NCBI RefSeq assembly: GCF_014356525.2
Contig: NC_052505.1
Span: forward strand, 13,707,135 to 13,771,134
Source of the DNA: Nilaparvata lugens
Taxonomy: Eukaryota; Arthropoda; Insecta; Hemiptera; Delphacidae
Length of the DNA stretch: 64,000 nt
Direction of reading: 5' to 3'
Shown here piece after piece: positions 59,501 to 62,081 of this stretch. Under the pieces are notes generated by a model. It saw only the letters and a program-made list of their open reading frames with translations, ran no database searches and had not been told where the DNA came from. The number at the start of each line of letters is the position of its first letter. Within the stretch, counting starts at the first letter, position 1. Made by a program: the position numbers and the translations under genes.

Positions 59501-60724
59501 GAGCGCACGTGTAACAAATTATTCACACTTAATAGATTTTCATCTCCAATTTGCGGCTTATAAGGTGTCTTGTAGTAAGAGTCACTTAAAACTGTCATCA
59601 TTGGTTGGATGGGGTGTCATGCATATGGGTGATATCTCAAATACGCTAGAATCAGCTGATCGGCAGGATCTCTGTAGTGCGAAATTTCGATTTGTCTGGT
59701 TCCCGTTGCTTTGTGTAATCCAAAATTTATGATACTGTATCCAGAACATAATTCAATATTAACATCCAAAATCCAAAACTATTTCAAGTTGCACAAAACT
59801 GGTTGAATTTTTATCGTGATTAATTTCACGAGAACCAACCAGAGAAGGCTTCATCGAAAGAAGGTTTTTCTGATTGGTTCTTCCGAAATTGATCACGATT
59901 AAAATTCAACCAGCTTTTGTGCAACTTGAAATAGTTTTGGATTTTGGATGGTAATATTAAATTATTTTGTGCCACCGGCACTACATGTTGTATGAATTGT
60001 ACAGCTCTACTTTTGGACTGTTAGTTGTATAAATTAGAATTGGAACCGTTTTGGGCTTATATGCCTGAGGTACTTTTTTGTAAGTTGTGTAATTCTGAAT
60101 TATTAAATTGAATAAGCCAATTCTTTCCTTTATTATATTATAGATATAGATTTTGCTGATACTGGATGTTTCACATTTTATTAGTGACCTCTATGCTTAT
60201 ATATAGCATGTAATAGCATTATAAATAGCAGTACATGCAATGATGATTAAAATAGAGCACTTAGATAACTAGGAAATATTTTAAATATTCATGGATATAA
60301 CAATACTGCAAATGGTGATCATAAATTAGATCAAGACTGTCTGAATGAAGCATTATACAAAAACTTTTATTTTATTTGCTCCTTCTTGCATACAAATAAT
60401 TTTAATTGATCTAGTAGTGTTTTTATTTTGACAGGGAGATATGAAGATTTTATTTAATCAATCATTCTTAGTACCTAATTTAAACGAATTTGTATTTTTT
60501 TCTGTTCTGGATTTATTGTATTTAATTCTATTATTGCTTTCGCAAAATAAAAGTTATTAGACTGATTGATTGAGGTTGCACTGACCACTGTACATCTTGA
60601 CCTGCTGAGCGTCTATCCATAGAGAGAGATCATCGCCGCCTCCAGCTCTGGTCCGACTGAGCGTGGCTCCGCCCCCGACTAGCGCCAATAGCACCAGTGC
60701 TGCCCCCAAAGCCCCACCCCTCAT
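17403..60724 (-). CDS. shf: shifted / WIF1 orthologue: secreted WIF-EGF protein (8 coding exons)
   Basis: In Drosophila this secreted protein promotes Hedgehog spread with heparan-sulfate proteoglycans; its vertebrate relative WIF1 binds Wnt. The exons in transcript order are 60724-60586, 57683-57586, 56648-56501, 54463-54320 (or 52786-52643), 49106-48906, 27177-27082, 26113-25907 and 17500-17403. All junctions are GT-AG and in phase, and the sum is 1,131 nt, or 376 aa. Human WIF1 is 379 aa. Domains are a signal peptide (1 to about 28), a WIF domain (about 33-175, with [24 protein letters not shown] and NFTWKSG), five EGF repeats (about 182-344) and a basic-to-acidic tail. A 5' UTR intron probably ends at 60735. 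Three plus-strand genes lie in its introns. The last exon is the least certain. Confidence 0.85.
17530..18400 (-). mobile_element. LINE 3' end (ORF2 C-terminus plus 3' UTR)
   Basis: This is the inverted counterpart of the plus-strand copy at 33440-34730. It shares the ORF2 tail stretch that includes SLPRDFLNI on the other copy, and the 3' UTR down to the end at AACAAAGAAAACGAAAAACA. Only one unit of the 108-bp repeat of the other copy is present here. It lies in the last intron of shf. Confidence 0.75.
18721..19563 (+). mobile_element. DINE-1/HINE-like element
   Basis: The body and right end (GGGCAAGGAAAGT) match the family consensus, including a pure CA microsatellite at about 19388-19428. 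The left hairpin has been lost by a small deletion, so ATC runs straight into ACACAACTTTCCTTG. Confidence 0.7.
19795..19970 (-). mobile_element. tRNA-derived SINE
   Basis: On the minus strand the head reads GTGGTCTAGTGGATAGAGTG (A-box-like) and CCCGGGTTCAAACCC (B-box). These are spaced as in a tRNA gene, but without a cloverleaf that closes cleanly. The body contains GTCGGTCCCGGCTG and CAGTCGTAAGGCC, shared with the SINE body near 2 kb. It ends in an A/T-rich tail. Confidence 0.7.
20470..20934. mobile_element. MITE with CTTCCGG(C/T)AGTCGCGC termini, copy 1
   Basis: The ends CTCCCGGTAGTCGCGCC and GCGCGACTGCCGGAAGG form terminal inverted repeats of about 17 bp. The same 0.47-kb element occurs in opposite orientation at 31796-32276. 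It is non-coding. Confidence 0.75.
20975..21375 (+). repeat. Dispersed repeat family B, uninterrupted copy
   Basis: This is the same repeat as 11390-12670 without the HINE-like insertion, with ATTTTAGAGTAAAAATCAG continuous. It ends shortly before the aminopeptidase gene and may form part of its upstream region. Confidence 0.65.
21651..23288 (+). CDS. M17 leucyl aminopeptidase-like protein, mitochondrial type, intronless
   Basis: The 545-aa product belongs to the cytosol-aminopeptidase (M17) family, which removes N-terminal residues using two metal ions. By alignment with bovine LAP spacing, K280 and D285 (GKGNIFDSG), K292 (LKP), D303 (RADMAGA), D362 and R366 sit exactly where metal ligands K250, D255, D273, D332 and catalytic K262 and R336 lie. 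The family box NTDAEGRL is DPDNDCRL here, so the ligand Glu is Asp364 and Gly is Cys365. The first 30 or so residues are basic and Ser/Arg-rich with one Glu, like a mitochondrial presequence. The gene has no introns and lies inside the last shf intron on the other strand. It resembles the insect sperm leucyl-aminopeptidase (S-Lap) group in its altered active site; activity is uncertain. Confidence 0.9.
   Translation: MYKSTKLLRYWRNGGEIFSKFVFCTRNASSQSSANALVIGVYDAKDKDNQQEFSEAGEKVNETSNGLLRELLDRQNIPLGAAQVYSHLGIEGFTHVALAGVGPRNPNRLNHTEQLNEERENIRLAAAMGVRKVQDRGASKISVEGFTEPEASAEGSLLAAYDYNANLSVDVTPPTISLYEHSDTNSWASGEINAECQNWARHLSHAPANLKFPEMYAEEICEKLSRFDIRVDIRKKDWMKSRHMHASLEAAKSSCHAPILLELSYCGAAPEDGMVAFVGKGNIFDSGALFLKPCKGMHHYRADMAGAAAICAAFQGIARKRIPINIKAAIFLYMNMPSPMGLKPGDILKNRNTKFMRASDPDNDCRLVLSEIVDYVGTYAPEVIVSVGTYTKSISDALGISATGIFTRNYPLFTEFHRAGLESGDRVWRMPLWKHYSDLNTKYPDVDLDNRTARSGGDPSQAAAFLEESLPFDTTCCCPTRRPYVHLDCFGTGLLVQTETEAEPYYRKGVKMGRPTRLLIQFLYHRACLIPKENKVTKVAVAKAQ
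23575..23580 (+). terminator. Poly(A) signal AATAAA of the aminopeptidase gene
   Basis: This is the first canonical AATAAA downstream of the stop codon at 23288. It implies a 3' UTR of about 300 nt. Confidence 0.5.
23671..23856. mobile_element. Foldback MITE with AAGCTGCGTTTACAC ends
   Basis: Termini AAGCTGCGTTTACACCAAAG and CTTTGTGTAAACGCAGCTT are near-perfect inverted repeats of about 75 bp. They include TTATTAACA...TGTTAATAA strings around a short centre. Confidence 0.75.
23857..24469. other. AT-rich stretch with nothing recognised
   Basis: This is intronic sequence of shf. Only AT-rich, stop-filled sequence is visible. Confidence 0.4.
24470..24621. mobile_element. Small inverted-repeat MITE
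   Basis: The arms around TACACACATCG/TTTTGGTCGTCC on the left and CGTACGACCAAAAGACGATG on the right are imperfect inverted repeats over a 150-bp element. Confidence 0.5.
25059..25850 (-). mobile_element. DINE-1/HINE-like element, opposite orientation
   Basis: It starts ACTTTCCTTGCCCTATTACC and ends GGCAAGGAAAGTTGTGTGAG, with the terminal hairpin and ACCAGA. An internal GT-rich microsatellite lies at about 25200-25245. It is flanked by T-runs on both sides. Confidence 0.75.
25907..26113 (-). CDS. shf: shf exon with EGF repeats 4 and 5
   Basis: The exon is in phase 1 at both ends. It encodes [20 protein letters not shown] followed by [10 protein letters not shown] and a histidine-rich fifth EGF with [18 protein letters not shown]. 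The donor is CAGA followed by GTATGT. Twelve cysteines fit two complete EGF modules. The His-rich fifth module is unusual in composition but keeps cysteine spacing. Confidence 0.85.
26190..27000 (+). mobile_element. Dispersed repeat with internal subrepeats (GCGAAATGGCACGCACTCAC end)
   Basis: It begins after a TATATATATAAAAG tract with ACTCAC/ACTGACTG tandem motifs. It contains at least three degenerate subrepeats around CAAAGATACGCCCAAAATC and AATGTTCAAATTT. It ends in a GC-rich segment GGGGGCGGAGCCCCCTGACT. No protein is encoded; the class is undetermined. Confidence 0.5.
27082..27177 (-). CDS. shf: shf exon with EGF repeat 3
   Basis: The 96-nt exon reads [20 protein letters not shown] then [11 protein letters not shown], a full six-cysteine EGF module. 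The acceptor is TTTGTTCTAG and the donor CTTT followed by GTAAGTATG is excellent. Phase 1 at both ends matches its neighbours. Confidence 0.85.
27597..28187 (+). mobile_element. mariner/IS630-like transposon relic
   Basis: The ends CAGAGTGATTATAAAATGAC and the inverse CTTTTATAATCACTCTG form long TIRs (about 110 bp, including ACAAAATGACACNTTTCTCA) and are flanked by TA on both sides. Inside, degraded frames read [20 protein letters not shown] and [11 protein letters not shown], the SPDLTPxDFFLWG signature of Tc1/mariner-type transposases, then [10 protein letters not shown]. Stops and deletions make it inactive. Confidence 0.75.
28563..28710. repeat. Near-perfect palindrome (foldback element)
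   Basis: The left arm AAACTTGAATTTTAAAAAAC and its inverse at 28691-28710 flank a short loop. Arms of about 55 bp include ACTTTTGTAGTG. Confidence 0.8.
28711..29150. other. AT-rich stretch with nothing recognised
   Basis: This is a T-rich intronic stretch without credible coding sequence. Confidence 0.4.
29151..29545 (-). pseudogene. RTE-like endonuclease-reverse transcriptase, C-terminal fragment
   Basis: The minus-strand frame contains [31 protein letters not shown] and GRPRKRW, the usual C-terminal tail of RTE/Jockey-type ORF2 proteins. Upstream on the same strand the sequence encodes further degraded tail residues ([13 protein letters not shown]). No catalytic part is present. Confidence 0.75.
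29691..29817 (+). CDS. COQ7: COQ7 first recognised coding exon
   Basis: It encodes the basic N-terminus and [20 protein letters not shown], the most conserved COQ7 segment. The ATG context is CAGCCATGT. The donor is TTAG followed by GTCAGATT, in phase 1. Confidence 0.9.
29691..39628 (+). CDS. COQ7: COQ7: 5-demethoxyubiquinone hydroxylase (4 coding exons)
   Basis: This mitochondrial di-iron enzyme hydroxylates demethoxyubiquinone, the penultimate step of ubiquinone synthesis. The exons are 29691-29817, 33148-33297, 36935-37065 and 39482-39628, with phases 1, 1, 0. The 555 nt encode 184 aa. All six iron ligands are visible: E28 (NHAGE), E58 and H61 (EKAH), E110 (VAVE), E145 and H148 (EQEH), with spacing as in human COQ7 apart from one residue deleted near 126. 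The N-terminus before RVNHAGE is short (about 22 residues, Arg-rich) against the human 217-aa protein. An acceptor (TTTTTTGTAG) lies 10 nt before the ATG, and the frame is open through it. A 5' UTR exon or an extra coding exon therefore lies upstream. The gene sits inside a shf intron on the opposite strand. Confidence 0.95.
29985..31590 (+). mobile_element. SINE split by a Harbinger-like insertion
   Basis: The left part holds an A-box-like GGTTTAGTGGTCGAGCTG. After the insertion, TTAGGCTTGAGACCC supplies a B-box-like string, followed by a body containing TTTCCGGTGGTCGG and CATCCGTCTCATTAC. The same body recurs at about 43270-43370. Rejoining across the inserted element restores tRNA-like spacing. 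Confidence 0.5.
30035..31388. mobile_element. Harbinger-like DNA transposon relic with TTA target duplication
   Basis: The ends carry inverted repeats with CTGAACCACGCAGCGT and ACGCTGCGTGGTTCAG, flanked by TTA at 30032-30034 and 31389-31391. On the plus strand at about 30205-30385 a degraded frame reads [20 protein letters not shown] and later [15 protein letters not shown]. This resembles the N-terminal part of PIF/Harbinger nucleases (…EYFRLS…). The remainder is non-coding. It lies in COQ7 intron 1. Confidence 0.6.
31796..32276. mobile_element. MITE with CTTCCGGCAGTCGCGC termini, copy 2
   Basis: This is an inverted copy of the element at 20470-20934, with termini CCTTCCGGCAGTCGCGC and GCGCGACTACCGGAAGG. 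Both lie in introns of the shf gene. Confidence 0.75.
32461..32924 (+). repeat. Three-unit tandem repeat, period 155-160 bp
   Basis: Units start at TAATTAATTAGCTTTCCGGC (32461, 32621, 32776) and end at GGGGCCTCAGTCT. They differ by small indels. The array is in COQ7 intron 1, about 220 bp before exon 2. Confidence 0.85.
33148..33297 (+). CDS. COQ7: COQ7 coding exon 2
   Basis: It encodes [20 protein letters not shown] through [13 protein letters not shown]. It carries the first EXXH iron-binding pair (E58/H61). The acceptor is TTTATAG and the donor GCAG followed by GTCAGTTA. Confidence 0.95.
33440..34730 (+). mobile_element. LINE 3' end with in-frame 36-residue tandem repeats
   Basis: From 33449 a frame reads [14 protein letters not shown] and [20 protein letters not shown], a typical ORF2 C-terminus. 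The 108-bp segment encoding [15 protein letters not shown] plus [19 protein letters not shown] is then repeated four times in frame (starting near 33616, 33723, 33831 and 33939) before a stop at 34068. A 3' UTR follows to about 34730. It is the inverted mate of 17530-18400 and lies in COQ7 intron 2. Confidence 0.75.
34933..35810 (+). mobile_element. DINE-1/HINE-like element
   Basis: All family hallmarks are present: TCTGGTGTGGCGCACTCACA hairpin, ACTTTCCT start of the subterminal repeat (partly deleted), a CA microsatellite at about 35622-35680, and GGGCAAGGAAAGT at the right end followed by AAAA. Confidence 0.75.
36180..36475 (+). repeat. Dispersed repeat family B, uninterrupted partial copy
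   Basis: It matches 11520-11633 plus 12526 onward without the HINE-like insertion (ATTAGAGTAAAAATCAG continuous) and ends with ACAGAACTACTAGT. The stretch 36610-36800 holds a degraded inverse end (CACTACGTTCGGTCAAT). Confidence 0.65.
36935..37065 (+). CDS. COQ7: COQ7 coding exon 3
   Basis: It encodes [20 protein letters not shown] through [10 protein letters not shown] and carries ligand E110. The acceptor is CTGATTTGTTAG and the donor GCAG followed by GTAATAG, in phase 0. Confidence 0.95.
37143..38146. mobile_element. 1-kb foldback transposon with GTGTCCCACCAAGGTT ends
   Basis: The termini CAGAGTGTCCCACCAAGG and CCTTGGTGGGACACCCTG are inverted repeats. They extend about 300 bp inward, including GACCATAGATTCTACTC and TCGACCTTAGTTTTCGAGAT, and are flanked by TA on both sides. 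No transposase is visible. A related end is at about 2400. Confidence 0.75.
38181..38534. mobile_element. MITE with GCCGGTTTCCGAGCTCGG termini
   Basis: Inverted arms of about 110 bp (GAGCCGGTTTCCGAGCTCGG on the left and its inverse CCGAGCTCGGAAACCGGCCC on the right) enclose about 130 bp of AT-rich sequence. Confidence 0.8.
38535..39481. other. Intron sequence with nothing further recognised
   Basis: This is the remainder of COQ7 intron 3. It contains AT-rich sequence and a degraded stretch (39285-39360) resembling an insect repeat with CGTGAAAATCGTTAGAGCCG. Confidence 0.4.
39482..39628 (+). CDS. COQ7: COQ7 terminal coding exon
   Basis: It encodes [20 protein letters not shown] through SKQI and the TAA stop. 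It carries the second EXXH pair (E145/H148). The acceptor is TTTTTAATTGCAG. Confidence 0.95.
   Translation: MIQKFRDDEQEHHDTGLDHGAEQAPFYKALTEVIKIGCKAAITVSKQI
39779..39784 (+). terminator. Poly(A) signal AATAAA of COQ7
   Basis: AATAAA lies 150 nt after the COQ7 stop codon, a usual distance for a short 3' UTR. Confidence 0.6.
40141..40411. mobile_element. Foldback MITE
   Basis: Arms from TTATTATTATTAAACGAAAA to the inverse TTTTCGTTTAATAATAATAA pair over more than 110 bp, including GTAATTCACCCCGAAGACTT. A related fragment lies near 7735-7830. Confidence 0.8.
40471..40744. mobile_element. Foldback MITE with CATAGAGAAA ends
   Basis: The left arm CATAGAGAAAAAATAGCGTA, including CCCATGGTATAGGGCGTTTATG, pairs with the right arm ending TTTCTCTATG. 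Related pieces are at 34780-34920, 43380-43770 and, as a 90-bp tandem, at 52815-52990 and 54490-54667. Confidence 0.75.
41471..41480 (+). promoter_or_regulatory. TATA box of the serine-protease homologue gene
   Basis: TATATAAAAG lies 51 bp before the ATG at 41522, placing the transcription start near 41500 and giving a 5' UTR of about 20 nt. It is preceded by ordinary AT-rich sequence, but the spacing and the signal-peptide exon that follows make it credible. Confidence 0.55.
41522..41576 (+). CDS. Serine-protease homologue exon 1 (signal peptide)
   Basis: It has 18 codons plus one base. An N-terminal Arg/Asn-containing segment is followed by LAVVLLFIL. The donor TCAG followed by GTGAGATT is strong. 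Joining to 44076 makes an Asp codon and opens directly into the mature protein. Confidence 0.75.
41522..45367 (+). CDS. Secreted modular serine protease homologue (catalytically dead), 2 exons
   Basis: Exon 1 (41522-41576) encodes a signal peptide ([14 protein letters not shown] core). Exon 2 (44076-45367) joins in phase 1 to give 448 aa. Residues 43-108 form a CCP/sushi-like module (four Cys, NGEW before the last). A second Cys-rich module (113-179) is followed by a trypsin-like domain from about 183 ([18 protein letters not shown]). This order resembles ModSP/modular serine protease, the upstream protease of insect Toll signalling, but the N-terminal LDLa repeats are absent. The catalytic triad is lost: AAHC is AHIC (Ile235), the DIAL Asp region reads MSPLV (about 283), and GDSGG is TDIGA (Ile385). 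It may act as a regulatory or salivary/haemolymph pseudoprotease. It is nested in a shf intron, and an RTE fragment follows its stop. Confidence 0.8.
41577..42793. other. Intron 1 of the serine-protease homologue, left part
   Basis: AT-rich sequence with no recognisable exon or repeat structure. Confidence 0.45.
42794..42978. repeat. Foldback element with GTACC(T)TT ends
   Basis: The left arm TAGTTTCAACTCTTCAAGAG and its inverse CTCTTGAAGAGTTGAAACTA pair, and the termini carry GTACCTTT/AAAGGGTAC. It resembles the hairpins at 49446-49550 and 61676-61836 in its GTACCCTTT end. Confidence 0.6.
43260..43375 (+). mobile_element. SINE body fragment
   Basis: The stretch CCCGGTGGTTCGGAAC to GAGCTCATATGTG matches the SINE body at 31480-31580 (TTTCCGGTGGTCGG to GAGCTCATGTGG), both on the plus strand. 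No tRNA-like head is attached. Confidence 0.5.
43785..44025. repeat. Tail-to-tail inverted pair of LINE 3' ends
   Basis: The left arm AAATTCAAATTCAAATTTATTCACACTC through AGTCTAGC and the right arm GCTAGACTCTATTTGGTTTC through GAATAAATTTGAATTTGA are near-perfect inverses about 75 bp long, with the repetitive ATTTGAA tails pointing outward. It ends about 50 bp before the exon 2 acceptor of the serine-protease homologue. Confidence 0.75.
44076..45367 (+). CDS. Serine-protease homologue exon 2 (all mature domains)
   Basis: The acceptor CTCATTTTCAG lies at 44065-44075. The frame is also open upstream to an ATG at 43934, but that part lies in the LINE-tail inverted repeat and lacks a signal peptide, so the spliced start at 41522 is preferred. 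The exon ends HEHDTG then TAA. Confidence 0.8.
45422..45875 (+). pseudogene. RTE-like endonuclease-reverse transcriptase C-terminal fragment
   Basis: The plus-strand frame reads [40 protein letters not shown] and [15 protein letters not shown], the standard ORF2 C-terminal tail. It starts 55 bp after the serine-protease homologue stop. An AATAAA at 45902-45907 lies just beyond, so the fragment may be transcribed within that gene's 3' UTR. Confidence 0.8.
45902..46370. other. Stretch with nothing recognised apart from an AATAAA
   Basis: It begins with AATAAA, a possible poly(A) signal for the upstream gene. The rest is AT-rich without coding or repeat structure that I can identify. Confidence 0.35.
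46373..47531 (+). mobile_element. pogo/Tigger-like DNA transposon relic
   Basis: The ends CAGTCGAACCTCTCTAGAAC and the inverse TTATACAGAGGTTCGACTG form TIRs like those of pogo/Tigger elements, with TA on both sides (46371-46372 and 47532-47533). Near 46790-46920 a degraded plus-strand frame reads [20 protein letters not shown] and [16 protein letters not shown], resembling the C-terminal acidic tail of Tigger transposases. The DDE core is gone. Confidence 0.7.
47535..48780 (-). pseudogene. RTE-like reverse transcriptase fragment
   Basis: The minus strand from about 48780 carries degraded RT pieces: [14 protein letters not shown] sequence near 48390, then [20 protein letters not shown] (the FADD box as FAED) at about 48260. 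In the frame 47993-47535 it reads [20 protein letters not shown] and [20 protein letters not shown]. Several frames are needed, so it is a pseudogene. Confidence 0.8.
48906..49106 (-). CDS. shf: shf exon with EGF repeats 1 and 2
   Basis: It reads [20 protein letters not shown] then [12 protein letters not shown], and [20 protein letters not shown] then [10 protein letters not shown]. The acceptor is TTTTTATCACAG and the donor GGAG followed by GTCAGTA. Both ends are phase 1. The closest family parallel is CNERRICECPDGFHG / ALCTPRCMNGG of vertebrate WIF1. Confidence 0.9.
49253..50513. mobile_element. MITE with AGTGAGGTCCACGTTATAAT ends, carrying nested insertions
   Basis: The left end AGTGAGGTCCACGTTATAAT and the inverse right end ATTATAACGTGGACCTCACT bracket the unit. 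Inside are a hairpin (49446-49550), duplicated pieces of the element itself (GGTAGCTGATACC and GAGGATCGGCAAAGTTGTTC appear on both sides), and the right half of a HINE-like copy (49921-50286). The matching truncated copy at 1156-1510 shows what the uninterrupted body looks like. Confidence 0.7.
49921..50286 (+). mobile_element. DINE-1/HINE-like element, right half only
   Basis: It starts near GGTATAAATTTAATCAAAAT and runs to GGGCAAGGAAAGT at 50286, inside the MITE at 49253-50513. Confidence 0.65.
50638..52552 (-). mobile_element. DINE-1/HINE-like element, divergent subfamily, expanded and interrupted
   Basis: It starts ACTTTCCTTGCCCTATTACC and ends CAAGGAAAGTTGTGTGAGTG with the hairpin GTGTG AGTGTAC CACAC and ACCAGA. 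A foreign segment of about 740 bp (about 50745-51487, with CTTTTTCTCCC...GGGAGTAAAG ends) interrupts it. The stretch 51660-52190 is four tandem units of about 160 bp, each containing TTCACG(G/A)TTTTCTCGAAAACG and GCAGGAGCTCCGTAATATTC. Confidence 0.65.
52643..52786 (-). CDS. shf: shf WIF-domain exon, duplicate copy 1
   Basis: The 144-nt exon is identical to 54320-54463 at every base. It encodes [20 protein letters not shown] through [16 protein letters not shown], with both WIF-domain cysteines (C136, C173). The acceptor (TATTTTTGCAG) is intact; the donor is AGAG followed by GTATAATT. Both ends are phase 1, so this copy can replace or be added to the other without changing frame. Confidence 0.75.
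53353..54229 (-). mobile_element. DINE-1/HINE-like element, divergent subfamily, 5' end lost at the duplication junction
   Basis: It shares its body and its right end with the copy at 50638-52552 but has a single unit of the 160-bp internal repeat. It carries a large TG microsatellite instead. Confidence 0.65.
53432..53555. repeat. TG/CA microsatellite, about 124 bp
   Basis: It is almost pure (TG)n with two GTG interruptions. Apparent His/Thr-only open frames here are artefacts of the repeat. Confidence 0.95.
54320..54463 (-). CDS. shf: shf WIF-domain exon, duplicate copy 2 (proximal)
   Basis: This is the first copy reached by transcription after exon 3. Its sequence is identical to copy 1. 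The donor AGAG followed by GTATGATT is slightly closer to consensus than that of copy 1. The acceptor is TATTTTTGCAG. Confidence 0.85.
54668..55379 (-). mobile_element. hAT-family element relic with 8-bp target duplication
   Basis: The ends CAGGGGTCTCCAACC and GGCTGGAGAGCCCTG form TIRs of about 15 bp and are flanked by GTGTAGAC on both sides (54660-54667, 55380-55387), an exact 8-bp duplication. On the minus strand near 55080-55160 the sequence [20 protein letters not shown] matches the C-terminal dimerisation part of hAT transposases. It is internally deleted, so non-autonomous. Its left half also occurs at 52991-53353 in the other arm of the segmental duplication. Confidence 0.85.
55490..55635 (-). 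repeat. Repeat shared in inverse with 30410-30550
   Basis: The stretch ACCAACCCAAACAGCCATTA and CCGACACGACAGGACAGGAC is the reverse complement of sequence at about 30440-30545. Confidence 0.6.
55638..56347. mobile_element. hAT-like MITE with 8-bp imperfect target duplication
   Basis: The ends CAGTGGCTCCATTT and AAATGGCGCCCCTG are inverted repeats followed by G-runs. They are flanked by TCACAGAA (55630-55637) and TCTCAGAA (56348-56355), matching at 7 of 8 bases. There is no coding content. Confidence 0.65.
56501..56648 (-). CDS. shf: shf WIF-domain exon 3
   Basis: It encodes [20 protein letters not shown] then [20 protein letters not shown] and GKVPKRAK. The segment VNFTWKSG corresponds to MNFTWQA of vertebrate WIF1. 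The acceptor is ATAATTGCAG and the donor AAAG followed by GTAATTT. It starts in phase 0 and ends in phase 1. Confidence 0.9.
57033..57125 (+). mobile_element. tRNA-derived SINE head
   Basis: The sequence CCATGATAGCTGAAATGACT (A-box-like) followed by GTGGGTTCGAATCCCGTCGG (B-box) has tRNA-gene spacing. The acceptor stem does not pair well and the sequence continues into a SINE-like body, so it is not called a tRNA gene. Confidence 0.6.
57352..57481. mobile_element. Short foldback MITE (TTGCACAAAGG end)
   Basis: The arms GGTTGCACAAAGGCCTGTTGAATTTTAACT and its inverse (AAAATTTAATAGGCTTTTGTGAAACTG) pair imperfectly. Related hairpins lie at 59755-59958 and 61946-62081. Confidence 0.6.
57586..57683 (-). 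CDS. shf: shf WIF-domain exon 2
   Basis: It encodes [20 protein letters not shown] then [13 protein letters not shown]. The acceptor is TTTTTCAG and the donor GAG followed by GTTAGT. Phase 1 in, phase 0 out, consistent with both neighbours. Confidence 0.9.
57891..58620. repeat. Inverted pair of family B repeats
   Basis: A plus-oriented copy (57891 to about 58130) and a minus-oriented copy (about 58200-58620) face each other. Both ends read GACCG(AGCGAAGT)GAGGTCTAAGA when read outward to inward. This shows the family's conserved outer end. Confidence 0.7.
58621..59754. other. Intron stretch with nothing further recognised
   Basis: It holds a short repeat of the 58140-58200 sequence (CCCGTTCAAAAACATCGAAC) and otherwise AT-rich sequence without coding frames. 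Confidence 0.45.
59755..59958. mobile_element. Foldback MITE with AATATTAACATCCAAAATCC ends
   Basis: Arms of about 95 bp, from AATATTAACATCCAAAATCC to the inverse GGATTTTGGATGGTAATATT, are near-perfect. They include CAACCAG/CTGGTTG and AAGTTGCACAAAA. Confidence 0.8.
59959..60585. other. shf intron 1 (right end) with nothing recognised
   Basis: AT-rich sequence with no repeat or exon visible. Confidence 0.45.
60586..60724 (-). CDS. shf: shf first coding exon: signal peptide and start of the WIF domain
   Basis: The start chosen is the ATG at 60724-60722, because an acceptor (TTGTATGTTTCAG) ends 10 nt upstream of it. The open frame continues further upstream only through that intron. The residues are [20 protein letters not shown], a clean signal peptide, then [15 protein letters not shown], the opening of a WIF domain. 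The donor is AGTG followed by GTCAGTGC. The exon is markedly GC-rich. The 5' UTR exon was not located. Confidence 0.9.
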
Positions 60725-60803
60725 TGCCGAAACCCTGAAACATACAAAAGAAAAGTGCATCTGAAAATCCCAATGATCAAAAGTCTGAGATTATTAATAA
60801 AAA

Positions 60804-61487
60804 TCTGGTGTGGCACACTCACACAACTTTCCTTGCCGTTATGAAAATTGATCACCTGACGCTAGTGTTCACTCGCATCTCAAGTCTACTTATAAACAAA
60901 GATCTGATTCAGCTGGTGACAGGACAATAGCGCTGCAGACACACGGAGTCTGCTATCTCTTCATATTAAATGATTTAATAGAATCAACAGTTGCCAACAG
61001 TTTGCAATTGAATAATCACATTTTATCGAATTTCGAGCTTATTTTCAATTTTTGGTGAAAATGTTACTGAACATCAATTGTGGAGATTTTCATGCTTAAT
61101 CTTTTCCACTTGAAATATTCTGTTTAAATTGTATCTGGAGCCTGATAATTGGGAATCTAAAATCAAACTTTGCATAGATGGGGCGGAGCTTCTGAAATTC
61201 TTACAGATATGGGACTTGTGGCAGTTAATAGAGCTTATCAATTATTATTTTAGGCATGATTTTGATCAAAATCGTTGGAGCCGTTTTCGAGAAAGTCGTG
61301 AAAAACCCTGTTTTTGACAACATTTTCACAATTTTAGACACCATCTTGAATTGCATTTGATCGAAATTGTTCGTGTAGGAACCTTATATTGTAAGGACCT
61401 TAAGTTCCAAATTTCAAGTCATTCCGTTAATTGGGAGATGAGATATCGGGTACACAGACGCACATACACTCATACACACACACACAC

Positions 61488-61542
<55 letters not shown>

Positions 61543-61673
61543 CCAATTATACCCAAAAACCACTTTTTTGGACTCAGGGGACCTTGAAACGTATAGAAAT
61601 TTAGGAATTGGGGTTCCTTAATTTTTTCGGAAAGCAATACATTCCTTACCTATGGTAATAGGGCAAGGAAAGT
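60804..61673 (+). mobile_element. DINE-1/HINE-like element, intact copy
   Basis: It has TCTGGTGTGGCACACTCACA with the hairpin stem, ACTTTCCTTGCC, the conserved body, a CA microsatellite at about 61476-61542 and GGGCAAGGAAAGT at the right end, followed by AAAA. It lies in the presumed 5' UTR intron of shf. Confidence 0.8.
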
Positions 61674-61675
61674 AA

Positions 61676-61836
61676 AAACAATATAAAAACTTGTAGTACC
61701 CTTTATTAAAAACTTTAAAATATTTTCACTAAGTTCAACTTGGTTGAGTTCAACTCAGACTAGTCAAACTTAGTTTAACTCAGTTAAAACATTTTAAAGT
61801 TTTTAATAAAGGGTACTACAAGTTTTTATATTTTTT
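61676..61836. mobile_element. Foldback MITE with ACAATATAAAAACTTGTAGT ends
   Basis: Left and right arms of about 50 bp (AACAATATAAAAACTTGTAG and CTACAAGTTTTTATATT) flank a centre of GTTCAACT-like repeats. It abuts the HINE-like element and resembles the hairpin at 49446-49550. Confidence 0.7.
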
Positions 61837-61945
61837 CTATTAATTTGAACAAAATTAGCCCATATAAGTGAAGTGATTTTATGGTCTTAGAATATGAAAG
61901 AATGAATTTATTTATTTGCCTGAAACAAATTAATTATAAAATTAA

Positions 61946-62081
61946 AGGCCCAGTTGCTTAAAAGTCTGTTAAATTTCAACTGTGATTAAGGACGTCTTCC
62001 ACTCCTCTGATTGATTCTCGTAGCATTCAACTGTCATTTGAACACAGTTAAAATTTAACAGCCTTTTGTGCAACAGGACCC
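61946..62081. mobile_element. Short foldback MITE
   Basis: The arms GGCCCAGTTGCTTAAAAGTC and the inverse CTTTTGTGCAACAGGACC flank CTGATTGATTCTCGT. It belongs to the same family as 57352-57481. Confidence 0.6.
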
